From Mantamonas sphyraenae (lineage: Eukaryota > CRuMs > Mantamonadidae): a stretch of 64,000 bases of DNA. The stretch lies in contig JAPMXV010000029.1 in NCBI GenBank assembly GCA_026936335.1, positions 682,001-746,000 on the forward strand, given 5' to 3'. Positions 1 to 14,138 of the stretch are shown piece by piece. The translations under genes were made by a program, and so were the position numbers. The notes under the pieces are model-generated. The model saw only the letters and a program-made list of their open reading frames with translations, was not told the DNA's origin and searched no databases. Within the stretch, counting starts at the first letter, position 1. The number at the start of each line of letters is the position of its first letter.

Positions 1-1071
<1,071 letters not shown>

Positions 1072-1152
1072 GGCCAATGGGTTTTTGTTTTGCTTGCGAT
1101 GCGCGTTCCCAGAACCCTCCTCTCTTCCCTGCTGCATCTCCACGGGCGGAAA

Positions 1153-4100
1153 TTAGTGCAGAAGTCGGTTAATCTGCGGCGTGCCTGCAATCGAGCTGGC
1201 GTACTTCTTCTGCCTACGCTTCAGCGACATATAGTAGCTGCGCTCCGAGTCCGCAAACACCTCCTGCTCGCCCATGTGCTTGATGTATCCGCTGTCCAGC
1301 AACTGTTGCGCCATCTGTACTGCCTTTTTGCGCGACGTCAAGGCCTTGCGTTCGTTCTGCTTGATGGCGTACTCTGCGCTGCGTAGGGCACTGTCTCCGG
1401 CAGCAAGCGACTCGACGTCTTCCAGGTCCATGCGCATGTCTGTGGTCGACACCGACGCAAACTCCACGTCCAACCACTTGCTGATGATCCAGTCCACGCA
1501 ATGGCGTCCGGTGAAGCAACGCTCACCCTTGTACTTGGTGTGAGGCAGGGAAGAGTTGCGTGCGGTCATCTGCTCAAACAGGTTGTTCAGCACGTCCGGG
1601 GCGAACATCTTGGTGGTATTGTCCTGCATAAAGTAAAACTTGAACTTGGTGCGGTCAAATGTGCTGCGCTTGAGTACGGGCAAGAGCAGGTTCTCCCCTT
1701 GCAGGCTGAGCGCCAGGCTGCTGGCCGTTTCCACTGAGCACAGAAAGGCGTTCTGGAACCACTGCACCAGCTGGCGTCCACTGCAGCATGTCTTGCCCTT
1801 GTACACATCCCAGGGGATGTCGTCGACCACCCGCATGTAAATGCACAGAGCGCGTAGCTCCATGCCACGGCGGCCCAGGGTGCCGCCGTTGTCTCCGTTC
1901 AGCATCTCCATGGCCAGGTGCGCCGTGAGTGCCGAGCACAGGTCAATGCTCCTGTCTGCACGCTCACGAAACATGGTTTCCATTTCGCCAATGACGGTGG
2001 ACACGAGCGAGGACTGCAGAAACAGCGATGCTTGCATCAGCACGTTGCCGTCACCCAACGAGTTGACCAGAACCTCCTCTGCTTCCGACAGCATGCGAAC
2101 GACGTCGGGCATGTCACGCACTGTCATCAACTGGTTGAACGGGGCAATGGAAAAGGACTGCTGCATCTTGGAGGCGGTCCCGGAAACACCGCCGGAAACA
2201 CCTGCGCCTGCAAGCTTGTGGCGCATGGGCACACGCACAGCCTCGCTGCGAGCTGTTCGCAAATGCAAGTCGTTCTCCACGTCAAACAATCGCCTTTGCT
2301 GGATGTGTTCTTGCAGGCGACGCCTGCACCTGCGCAGGGTTAGCTCAAACTGTAGATGACCAATCGAGTTGATGGTCCTGCTCACACGCTCCATCACGCG
2401 CTCAAACAGGTCATAGTCGCATGTCAACAAGGCCAGATCGAGCAGCAACAAGCCGGATTCGCCCACCAGCTGATGCATGTTCAGATCTGCAGCCAAGGAC
2501 AACACCTTGGCCAGCTCGTTGCGGCCCTCGTCGACGTTGCCACTCAGCAGCTTCAGCTTGCCATAGTGCATGCCAGCCTGTGCCATCCAGTGTTGATTGC
2601 TGTCAAACTGGAACAGCTGCGCACTCATGTCCAGGTTCTTGTAGGCGGTGGATAGTTGGCCCAGATCTGCCTGCACTTGAGACAGGCCGAGTAAGCACTT
2701 GGCCTCCTCTTGCACGGCTCCCAGGCGGCGCGCAATGCGAAGTGCATCCTCAAACCAAAACACAGAGAGGTCATACTGCTTTTCCATGTGTAATGCAGCT
2801 CCGAGGAGGCGCATCAGCCTGCACTTGCTCACACGGTCGCGCGCAAACCAGATGCGCTCCAGACCCTGGCGCGTGGTTTCCTCGGCCAGATCGTAGAAGC
2901 CCTCGAGCATGGCCAGCTCGGATTTGACCATGCACACCTGCGCCGTCTCGCGGTTGCCGTCCATGAGGTCTTCGGCCGTGTTGATCATGCGGTTGGCCAG
3001 CCGGAATTCGCTGATGCGGCCCGCGCTCTTGGCCATCTGCAGACACAGGGTGAACTTGATGGCTCGGATGTCGTACAGATCCTTCAGATCGACGGCTTGC
3101 GTGAGGATCTCGTCGATCAGATCCAGCCCAAGCTGGCCGTGCGAGATGGCGATGGGGTACAGCGAGCGGTGGACCAGATCCTCCACAAAGTTTGCAACCA
3201 GAGGCAGACAGGCCACGGCGTCGTTGCTCTGCTCTGTGTGCAGGTAGCGCTGGATGACAGTGGTATAGTTTTCCTGTGTCATGCTGGCATACTCTGCTGC
3301 GCAAAACTTGTGCAGCAGCTCGCGTCGGCTGTCTGGGATGTTGCTGTACACGGCATGGCGAACGGCAGACGAGTTGAACAGCACGTGCACGTCTGTGTAC
3401 AGCTGGTTGCGGGACACAACGAGCAGCTGCTCTTGGCACAGAGCAACCAAGGCTTGGTGTGAAGAAGCAGCGTCGTCGTCTCCTGCAGACACAGCTGTGT
3501 ACACACGCTCGAGGATCTTGGTGTCGATGGTCATGGTGTCGTTCAAGAGACACGCTGCAACACTGAGCATGGTTTTGATGCTGTCGCAGTGCTGGTGTTC
3601 GCGCAGGCGTTGAACGACGCACAGGTTGAGCGCCTTTTGGCATGCCTGTTCGTTGTATGTGGCAAAGTTGCGAATGGGGATGGTTTCCGGCGTGCTGTGG
3701 TTGAGGAACTTGTAGCTGTCCCAGCAGTACTTGCAGATGTCGCCCACGCCCTGGGTCACGGTGGGCGACAGAAACTTGCACTGTAGCTCGGGTTTGCTGC
3801 TCTCTGCGCCGGCCACATCACGTGTTCCGCCTGTAGAGGAACTGCGTGTCAAGCGAGGCGATTGCATGACCTCGTTCCAGGTCATGGAAACGGAGCGGAC
3901 GCGGGACATGCTCTGCACAGACGGTGTGGACTCGAGGGGACCGGTGGTTGGGGCCGCGGGACTTGAGGGTGAACGCGCGCCAGTTCCGGGCGAGCCTGAC
4001 GAAGGTGAACGCACGGCTCCGTTGACAGTGTTTGCGCGCTTTCCACGTGACACAATCTCGTCTGTGCCTGGGTCCGCGGCCTCCATTGCCAGACGGCGTA

Positions 4101-6941
4101 CGGCGCTGTTGAGGATCATTGCGGTTGTGCCGTCGCCTGAACTCGTGTGCTTGCCGTTGTCTCCATTGTTTTCCTTTGCTGTGGAGGAAGAGGAGGAGGA
4201 GGCGGATGAGTCTGTGGAGGAGGAGGAGGCCGTGGCGGCGGTTGTTGTGCGTGCGCGAGTCGCTCTGGCGTCCACGCCATTGAGAAAGGTGCGCTCGTGG
4301 GCAGAATGGGTGACGACACCAGTGCCGTCGAGGTTTCCTGTGTCGGTGACCATGGTGCCTGTGTAGGAGACGTCGAGGGAGGAGGGAGTCTCGACGCGGA
4401 CTGTGCTGAGAAGGGAGAGTCCCTTTAGAGGGAGAGGTTGCTGGTGCCTGCGGGGAGGCTGCTCAGGGGCTACGACGGTTGGGCCGACGTCTGGATAGGA
4501 GTTCATGCGCTCAGCCATCTCGGAGAGGGCGATGCTGCGGCGGCGGTTTATGCCGTCGTAGTGATAGATGATCATGAGCGGGTGCTGCTTGGTTTGCATG
4601 ATCACGCTGTTGAGGATGCGCACAGACATGTCGTCGCAGAGATGGAACATCTCGATGAGGATGGCGACGGGGAACCAGTTTGCGTGGAGGACGGGATCGT
4701 CGAGGACATGGAGATCTGAGGGCACGATGCGGGGCCGTCCGTGCTCAGTGCCAAAGAGAGAGCTCATGTGGCTGTGGTGTGAGCGGATCTGCTGGACAAG
4801 AAACATGTGGACAGCCTCTGCGAGGGCGTGACACAGGGCTGAGGGATCGTCCTGCATGGATTCAAAGATGGCGGGCTCCTCAAAGCGGTCGGGCATGAGG
4901 ATGAAGCGAATGATGTTTGCGTGGTTGTTCTGCAGCTCCGAGGTGGCGTCTGAAATGAGAGAGGCGGCTTGGGAATCGTTGAGGCGGAGCTGGCGTTCGG
5001 TGGCGATGAAGGAGCGGAGGATTTGGGAGAGGGAAAAGGGAAACAGGTCCATGAGGTAGTGAGGGAGGGTGCTTGTGTTTGGCAGAAGGACGCTGACATG
5101 GACGACTCGTGCGCCGCGTGTGTGGAGCCAGCGATTCCAGGCCAGAAAGAGCACCTTTGCCTCTTCGATGCGCTTGTCGACGGCGACAACGCTGCAGTTG
5201 GGGATAAGTTGGAAGGCGTACTCCAGCTGCATGTTGTCCTGTGTCCACTTGGGTTTGCCCGGATCAGTTTTCCACCAAAACAGAGCTTGCTCGATCTGGA
5301 GAATGGAGTCATGGTGCTCGGAGACACCCATGCGGTTGTAGACGTCGTTTGCCATGACATAGTTGTGCTGGCGGTTGAGGAAGCTTGCAAACTGGGCAGC
5401 TTTGATGTCGCTCTCGAGGGCGTCCTCAAGGAGGAGGAGGTAAATGTTGACGGGGTCCTGGAGGACGTGGAGGCGGCCAAAGAGGCGGAAGAGCAGAATG
5501 GGGAATTCGAGGAGCTTGTTGCTCTTGCGAAGGACGAGCCAACCAATGATGAGGGCGGCGACAAAGGGGAAGAGGTGGAGCTGGAGGAGCTGGTCGTTGG
5601 GAATGGACTTGTCAAAGTGGTTGACCTGCCCGATGGCAGCCCAGGCGAGGGAGAACCAGAGAGAGGAGAGCACCTGGTTGGTGGTGTGTTGGTACGGCTG
5701 CAAAAGGTGAAGACTGACGTTTGCAGCGATGGTGGCAGCGACGCGGAAAAAGTAAAAGATCTGTTGGAGGTCTGGTTGCGGGGGTACGCTTGTGGCGATG
5801 ATGACAAGCCAGCAGGCCTGGGAGAGGAGGTCGAGGTAGTGTGTACGTGTGCTAAGGAGAGCCTTTTCGGTTGTGGTGTGAATGTTGACTGCGCTTGCCC
5901 AGGTGAGGACGAGGTGGAAAAGCATTGCGACAAAGCTGCTGGCGGCGTAGGGGAGTGTTTGTGCAGAAGGGACACTGTTGGGGTGTATGGTGTGGGCAAA
6001 CGGGGACGACGAATACGCAGACAGGCAGATTGAGATTAAGGGGGGAGGGTGTTGTGGGGGACAGTGTGAGTGTGAGCGGGGGGTTGGGTAAGCATCATCT
6101 TGGGTGGCGCGCAGGAACGTCGTGCAACCGAGACAGAGCTGGGTGAGCAGTGGACATACATGATAGCGGTCCAGAGGGAGTACTGTATGGGTACATAGAG
6201 AGGGTACATGCTAAAGTAGGCCATGGTGCCTGTGGCGCGCGCCAGGAGGCGGTGGTGCGCGGCGGGCTCCAGAGAGGAGGATTCTGGTGGGTGGAAAACG
6301 CATCATCCGCACAAAAAAAGTTTGTGCGGTTCGGAGGGTGAGTGAGCGAGAGGCAGCGGGCGGGGGTGTGGGGAGGAAGGAGGGTGGGCGGAGACATACA
6401 AATAGACAGAGAAAAAGAGGAGGGTCTGGAGGTAGATCCAGAGGTTCACACAGAGGAGGACAGTGGGACCGAGGACAATTGGATCGGCAAGGAGGACGGC
6501 GATGATGCCCGAAAAGGCGGGGATGGAAGCTAGGGAGTATGAGAGGAGGAGGCCGCTGAGCTGGAGCCACTGGAGAGTGATGTAGGTGGCAGGGAAGATG
6601 TACAGGAAGAAGGTGGCGGCGACGGGCGAACGCATCAACGAGCCCGTGGAAAACTGGAGCTGGAGAAAGGTGCCTGTGAGGGCACGGTAGTGTCTCCAGT
6701 TCCAGGAGAGGCGCTGTTTGTGGACGACGCGGTCGATGTTGTTACTTTTAACATCGATGCGATCTGTGCTTTCGCTGCGGTAGGGGTTGAAGAGGTGGCT
6801 GACGGACGGCCTGCCGCGGCGCTGCCTGCTCTGGTGGTTGCGTGCTTGCATGGCGTTGGAAGAGCGAGCAAGGTCGTCATCTGCCCAGGCATCGAGGGTG
6901 TTGTGACTCCCAGGAGAGTAGTCGACGCCAGGATCGCGCAT
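1153..6941 (-). CDS. Large multi-pass membrane protein with TPR-like region and two C-terminal DEP domains
   Basis: Predicted 1,804-residue protein of unknown function. Exons fit as 6941-6400, 6210-6160 (51 nt) and 5974-1153, with phases 2 and 2. After a polar N-terminus come roughly nine hydrophobic segments, including SPVAATFFLYIFPATYITL and LFPFVAALIIGWLVLRK, which suggests an integral membrane protein. A soluble region follows, then a Ser-rich low-complexity stretch (genomic about 4180-4260), a helical region resembling TPRs (about 2350-3600), and two DEP-like domains at about 1835-1625 (core KGKTCCSGRQLVQWF) and about 1580-1200 (core YKGERCFTGRHCVDWI). DEP domains commonly attach signalling proteins to membranes or GPCR/RGS partners. 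The combination with an N-terminal membrane bundle and TPRs is not one I can name; it is not recognisably DEPDC5/Iml1. The small 51-nt exon is inferred from phase compatibility and continued hydrophobicity. Skipping it also preserves the frame, so alternative splicing is possible. The start at 6941 is the first well-placed ATG. Confidence 0.75.
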
Positions 6942-7276
6942 GGGGGGCCACAACAACGATGTCCAGTAAGTGTTGGCGTGGCGGGAGGGCTGCGAAGCAG
7001 ACAGTTGCGAGGAGCATTGATCAAGGAAGCGGAGGGAGAGAAGGGAAACGCCGTGGAGATGTGAAGTAGACGGGGTGGGGGTTGTGTTGTGTGCGTGTGT
7101 CGCCGGAAGGGGGGTTTGAATGCCCGGGTGTGGCCTGCGGCCAGGCACGACTTTTGTCCGGACTGACACAAAGGACGGACACATGGACGGACACAGCATC
7201 CGGGAAGGGATCGTCTAAGCAAGAGAAGGAAAAATGGGTGCAAGAGCTGGACGAAAAGTGCCACGAAGAGGAGTTT
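6942..7276. promoter_or_regulatory. Divergent intergenic/5' region between DEP-domain gene and START gene
   Basis: About 335 bp separate the two presumed start codons of these divergently transcribed genes, so both promoters or 5' UTRs must lie here. The part just before 7277 is open in the START frame and has coding character (about 7205-7276, rich in Lys/Glu codons), so an additional spliced 5' exon of the START gene may end in this stretch. No TATA box or other clear core promoter element was recognised. Confidence 0.4.
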
Positions 7277-8294
7277 ATGCACACGGAGGAACTGCCGCTG
7301 TCTGACGGAGACTTTGATGAGCTTGTGGAGCTGTGCCACGGTGACAACGACGCGTTCGACCTTATTGTGGACAAGAAAGATGTGAAGATCTACAAGATGA
7401 ACGACAGCCGATCGGGAGTGCATCTGATCAAGGCGACGTCGACACTGGCCAAGATCCCGCCACGAGTTGTGTTTACGCTGCTGTACGACCTGGAGCTGCG
7501 GCACGATTGGTAAGCGAAGCGTTGGGGGGGTGCGGGAAGGGGAGGGGATGGGCATGGGGCGGTGACAGTGAGAAACAGGCGCAACAGAGACGAAGAGGCA
7601 TGTGTGGCATGCGAGAGTGGGGCGCAGAGGAGGGGTGAAAAGCGGCTGACATCGCAGGACCGTTTTTGTACGCGCAGGGATCCATTGCTGGTGGACATGG
7701 AGAGCCTTGAGCGATACGACGAGAACCAAGATGTGATCTTCTTTCGTGTGGAGGGACCCATTGGGATTGCAGACCGGTAAGTGGTCGGGCAGAGGGGAGA
7801 AAAACGGAAGCGGGACTGAGGTAGAGAGAGAGGGAGCGGACTGCGGTGGGACAATCTCGCTGACTTGGCATGGGGCGACCTGGGCTTCACTGGACACAGT
7901 GAGTTTCTGCAGTACCGTGGGCGGCGGCACGAGAAAGGGCGTCATGTGATTCTCTTCAAGCAGGGACCCAACGAACTCGTGGAGGAGGTGGACGACCGAG
8001 TGCGCGCGGAAACGCTGATTGCCGGCTACGTAATCGAGCCGCACAACGGCGGAAGCATCGTGACGGTGGTGTCACAGAACGACATCAAGGGAATGATGTA
8101 AGTACAGACGGGGGCAGATGTGTGGGGAGGCACCAGAGCCCACAGAGAGTGTGTTGTAGGCTGACACTCAGCGTTGCGCGGGTAAACCTGGCAGCCCCAA
8201 GTCAGTTGTCAACTTGTTTGCCTCGAACCAGCCGCTGAAGTGGTTCCAGAAGTTTGAAAAGGTGGTGGACAAGTACATGAAGGGCGAGCTGTGA
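7277..8294 (+). CDS. START-domain lipid-transfer protein (PCTP/STARD-like)
   Basis: Single-START-domain protein, expected to bind and carry a lipid (phospholipid, sterol or ceramide) in a hydrophobic cavity. Exons 7277-7509, 7678-7776, 7900-8097 and 8195-8294 join with phases 2, 2 and 2, giving 209 residues, close to human PCTP. Family features are VDKKDVKIYKM near the start, PPRVVFTLLYDLELRHDWD across the first intron, FRVEGPIGIADREFLQYR across the second, and the C-terminal helix IPKSVVNLFA with QKFEKVVDKYMKG. The ligand cannot be read from sequence. The frame is open upstream of 7277 with plausible coding content but no ATG, so the true N-terminus may be longer through an unseen 5' exon. 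It ends 224 bp from the convergent SRP54 gene. Confidence 0.85.
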
Positions 8295-8337
8295 TGTGCT
8301 ACGGCGGGAGATACTTTTTCTGGATCGACGACTCGGG

Positions 8338-8340
8338 ACA

Positions 8341-8374
<34 letters not shown>

Positions 8375-8470
8375 AGACAGACTGACTGACAGTGAGACAG
8401 TCAGACAGAGAGACAAACACACATACACACACACACTGTGTTTGCAAACGCATGCAAACACACGCACACG
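8338..8470. repeat. (CA)n-rich microsatellite between convergent genes
   Basis: An almost perfect CA tract at about 8340-8369 is followed by imperfect CA/GACA repeats to about 8470. It sits in the 224-bp space between the convergent 3' ends of the START gene and SRP54. It is likely polymorphic in length. No gene is supported here. Confidence 0.9.
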
Positions 8471-8518
8471 GGGGAGGCAAACAAATGGAAACGCGTTTTG
8501 TTTTCGCTTCTCCGCTGT

Positions 8519-10402
<1,884 letters not shown>

Positions 10403-10481
10403 GACTGTCGGAAAGTGGCGGTTTGTTTGGACTTGGGAGAGCGGCTTGCTGGCCACCCAACGCAAACACGCGGAGGAAGCG
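10403..10481. promoter_or_regulatory. 79-bp bidirectional start region SRP54/USP39
   Basis: Only 79 bp lie between the A of the inferred SRP54 start codon (10402, minus strand) and the USP39 ATG (10482, plus strand). Promoter elements and 5' UTRs of both genes must be shared here or overlap the partner gene. No recognisable core motif was found. Confidence 0.45.
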
Positions 10482-12173
10482 ATGTCGTCAAAGCGGAGCA
10501 GAGAGAGCGTGGAAGAGGAGGGAGTGATGGGAACAGGGGGGCAAGACACAGAGAAGCGGCAACGTGTGGTGTGTCCGTACCTAGACACAATCGACCGCAG
10601 CAAGCTGGACTTTGACTTTTCGAAGCAATGCTCGGTGACACTGAGCGGACACAACGTGTATGCGTGCCTGGTGTGTGGCAAGTACCTGCAGGGACGAGGT
10701 GTGAACTCGCAGGCATACTTCCATTCGTTGCACGAGGACCATCACGTGTTCCTGAATCTGCACAGTGGCAAAGCGTACTGCCTTCCGGACGACTACGAGG
10801 TTGTGGACCACTCGCTGCACGACATCCAATACCTGCTGCACCCGACATTCACCAAGGAAGATGTGGCGCTGATGGACGGCAAGGAGGTGCCCAAGGTGGA
10901 GGACCTGGAAGGCAAACCGTTTGTGCCGGGGGTCATTGGCATGAACAACGTGCACGACAGCGACTACATCAACGTCGTACTTCAGTCGTTGGTGCGCGTG
11001 CAGCCGCTGCGCGACTTTTTCTTGTTTGAGGCCAACTACAAAGGGGTAGGTTGCAGGTGCGACGAGTTGCGGACAGCGGAAGATGAGCGCGCGGGAGCGA
11101 GAGGTGCTGACACGGAGACGGCTTGTGCGTGCGTGTGTGTGTGTGCGTGTGACGCGTCATGTGGGTGTTTCTCTTTCCCTCCCTTTCTCTCACAATGTGT
11201 GTGTGTGTGTGTGCATGTGTGCAGTGCAAATCTGAGCTGGTCAACACATTTGGCGAGTGGGTGAGGTCGTACTGGAACTTTCGGCGCTTCCGGGCGCACA
11301 ACAGTCCGCACAGGATTGTAGAGGCCATCAGCGCAGCTAGTGACATGCGCTTTCGCGCAGACAAACAAGGGGATCCTGTGGAGCTGTTGTCGTGGCTTCT
11401 GAATGCACTGCATCGCGGGTTAAAGAGTGCGGAAGGCAAGGGCAAGAACGTGGTACACCGAGTGTTCCAGGGTCAAGTGGAGATCACGTCGTACAAGCTA
11501 TCGGCGCCGGAAAAGGTGGAAACACGCACAGTGAACTTCTTGATGCTGTCGCTGGACGTACCACCGCCACCATTGTTCAAAGACGCTGACGAGAAGATCA
11601 CGATTCCGCAGATTCCGATCGACACGCTGATGCGCAAGTTTGACGGGGAATCGGAGCATCTGGATGCAGTGAGCAAGAGCATGCGCAAGTACAAGATCGT
11701 TCGGATGCCTGTGTACCTGTTGGTGCACATCAAACGGCTGACGCGGAACCGGTTCTTTGTCGAGAAGAATCCAACGATTGTCAACTTTCCGATTGTGAAC
11801 ATGGACGTGAGCGACTGTGAGTTTGGTTTGGGAGGGAGAAACGACAACAGGGAGGGAGTTTGTGTGAAAGGAGAGGGAGATGAGGGAGATGTTGGGTGCA
11901 CTGACACAAACGGGGAGCGGATCTCAGATGTGCCACACGATGGCAAAAGCCCGTTGGTTTACGATCTGGTGTGCAACGTGGTGCATGAGGGACTTCCCGG
12001 AGAGGGGAAGTACAAGGTACACGTGCCAAACAGAGGCACGTGGTACGAGATCGAGGATCTGCAGATGGCCGAGGTGTTGCCGCAGTTGGTGCGTATCTCG
12101 GAGAGTCTGCTGCAGGTGTATCAAGGCAAGGCGAGCAAGAAGAGCAAGATTGAAAGCAACAGCAGCAACAGCA

Positions 12174-12211
<38 letters not shown>

Positions 12212-12232
12212 GGGGATCACAGCCGCGCGTGA
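10482..12232 (+). CDS. USP39: USP39/Sad1-type inactive ubiquitin-specific protease homologue, splicing factor
   Basis: Homologue of USP39 (yeast Sad1), a tri-snRNP-associated splicing factor with a ubiquitin-protease fold. Exons 10482-11045, 11225-11816 and 11928-12232 (phases 0 and 1) give 486 residues. After a basic/acidic N-terminus comes a zf-UBP domain (VYACLVCGKYLQGRG, then SLHEDHHVFLNLHSGKAYCLPD). The peptidase-like domain starts GMNNVHDSDYINVVLQSL. Active USPs have a GNTC motif with the nucleophilic Cys here, which is absent, as in USP39. Later landmarks are KQGDPVELLSWLLNALH, YLLVHIKRLTRNRFFVEKNP, YDLVCNVVHEG and WYEIEDLQMAEVLPQ. The C-terminus is a poly-Ser tract encoded by AGC/AAC repeats. 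Intron 2 (111 nt) is a multiple of three and has no stop in frame. The next gene starts 28 bp after the stop codon. Confidence 0.94.
12155..12210 (+). repeat. AGC trinucleotide repeat encoding C-terminal poly-Ser
   Basis: An AGC/AAC run near the 3' end of USP39 encodes alternating Ser and Asn and then about eleven consecutive Ser before GDHSRA and the stop. It is likely length-variable and lies outside the conserved domains. Confidence 0.9.
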
Positions 12233-12260
12233 CAAGCCACCGAAAACGAGAGGCTCGTCC

Positions 12261-14063
12261 ATGCGGCTGAGCTTCAAACAAGGGACGCAATCCATTGCAC
12301 ATGGCCAAGATGGCTCGCAGAATGCATACGTCTGTAAGCCCAACCGATGCGCGATCAGTGTGGCGCTTGAAGACGAGGAGGGACGAGCGGTGACGTCGAC
12401 GCAGGAGCAGCTGCGATTCCGATGTGCTCTGTTTGAGACGAACGATAGCAGTCGAGAACTGAAGAAACTGGACGGGAATACAACATGTGTGTCGCACAGT
12501 GGCTCTGCGACATTCCAGTTTCGCGTGAATGTTTTGAGCGGACGGGACCGGAAGATGTTCTTTGTGAGTTGCTGCGCAATGGGTTGATTGGAATGCAGTG
12601 GGGACATGTCGGGATGCATGATGGGAGGCGAGATGGGACATGAAGGTTGTGGAAGGGGCGCGAAAGGGCGGGTCGGGGAAGTTTCCGGCGCTGCTCGGGC
12701 GGGTTTCCTCGCTTTTTCTGAGCGGCGGCAGGGAGCAAAGCAGGAGTGGAGAGAAGACGGACGGAGGTTGTTGGAATGGTGACGGGGAGGTGGATGTGGT
12801 GAAGTGAAAGGCAAGCGGGGATTTGGTGTGGAGGAAGCAGATGTGGCCATGGGCTGACTCAGTAGACGGGGATCGTGGACACAGGTGCGCGTGAGCGTGG
12901 AGGACACGGAAAGCGGGGCGGACTACGCGCAGCCGATCCAGACGGACTCCTTTCTGGTGTACTCGAAGAAGCCGCGGCACAGCACACAGAGCACACAAAG
13001 CACAAACGGAAGCAGCAACGGAGAGCAGGGATACCAGGAGGTGCAGAGCAGCAGCAGTGAGAGGCTGTTTGCAGAAGACGGGGCAAGTGTGTACGTGGGC
13101 GGCGGCTACGGGAGTGAGCGGCGCGGGACTGGGCGGGCAAAACGAGGGATGTCGCCTGGGCTGGACTACTTTGTGGTGGACCCACATGACAGCAAGCGAG
13201 TGCACAGCAACACAGGTGGGGCCGTAGGGATCCACGAGGCGGCGGACATGGGCTTGGACGACGATCTGGGCGCAGGGATGAAGGGCCTGAAGGGTCTGAA
13301 GGGTCTGAAGGGGCCGGTGAGCACGCACGGGAGCGGGATCGCAGGAACAGACTCGAGACGACGAGGACACACAGACACAGTGGACGACTTTCACCTAGAC
13401 CTGGAACACAGCGATCTGACGGTGGCAGCAAAGACGCTGGCGCTCAAATCGCTGCCTAGACCAGGCTCAGGGAGTAAACAACCGCGCTTTGGAGACAAGT
13501 ACCTGCGCAGCTCACGTTCAAGCAGCGTCGACGGGGCGTTTGCGCAATACAGGGACGGGAGCGGAAAGATGGAAGAGGAGGTCGTGGACTCGCCGCTGGA
13601 CATTGACGAGGATGAAGTGCTGTCGCGTGTGATCGACCAATCGGTAGGTTGTGTGTGGTGTGTGTACGAGGGTGCGCGATTGCGATGCTTTGTGCTGACA
13701 TGGCCAGGAAACCGCGTGTGTGCACAGTTGGAAACGGCCAGCTCGGCCAGCCACGCGCAAAAGGCGCTGGTGGACAGCTTTGAAGGGCTGGAGATCCCAG
13801 ACAGGAGTGGGGGCGGGCACAAGGGTGACGGGGAGGCGGAGGGTGTACATACGAACGGGGAAGGAAGCGGGTGGGTGCAGCTGGAAGGAGACATGTCGGA
13901 CGAGCAGCGTTCGCATTACCAGGTGCAAGCGATGCAAGCGCAGGTGATGGCCCTGATTGGACAGCTGCAGGACGAGCGTGTGGCGCGGCTGCGGGCGGAG
14001 CAGGAGGTGAAGAAGCTGAAGCAAGAGCTGGAGTGGATGCGTGCATCGGAAATGGGAATGTAA
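12261..14063 (+). CDS. Unrecognised protein: N-terminal beta-sandwich-like domain, disordered middle, C-terminal coiled coil
   Basis: Predicted 465-residue protein. Exons are 12261-12563, 12885-13643 and 13728-14063, both introns phase 0. Residues about 1-135 alternate hydrophobic and polar residues like a beta sandwich (NRCAISVALEDEEGRAV, then QLRFRCALFETND, FQFRVNVLSG, FFVRVSVEDTESG). The middle is low-complexity and includes four tandem KGL units (about 13280-13315). The last about 60 residues form a strong coiled coil (HYQVQAMQAQVMALIGQLQD and onward). No enzyme motif is seen. A Rel/Ig-like or other beta-sandwich scaffold is possible, but I do not recognise the family. Intron 1 (321 nt) holds nothing identifiable. 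Intron 2 (84 nt) is a multiple of three without stops. The start lies 28 bp after the USP39 stop codon. Confidence 0.7.
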
Positions 14064-14138
14064 GAAGTGGGGCGATTGCAGAGAACCACGGGGATGGATG
14101 TGCGGGTTTGCAGGGAAGGCCCGTGTGCAGGCAACCAA

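Noticed and set aside
4969-6033. A 354-codon plus-strand open frame antisense to the DEP-domain gene.
   Set aside because: Acidic low-complexity translation opposite hydrophobic membrane segments; no motif. It is the mirror of Leu/Phe/Ser-rich codons.
6160-6250. Use of the CCACAG acceptor at about 6232 for the small membrane exon of the DEP gene.
   Set aside because: It enters in the wrong phase and meets a stop codon; the acceptor ending CTACTTTAG at 6211 gives a 51-nt exon in phase.
7082-7276. Extension of the START protein to an upstream start at 7082.
   Set aside because: The codon there is TTG, not ATG, and no in-frame ATG occurs before 7277; a spliced upstream exon remains possible.
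11105-11224. TG-rich stretch considered as a regulatory or coding element.
   Set aside because: It is the polymorphic, pyrimidine-poor body of USP39 intron 1, ending in a normal GTGCAG acceptor; no other function is supported.
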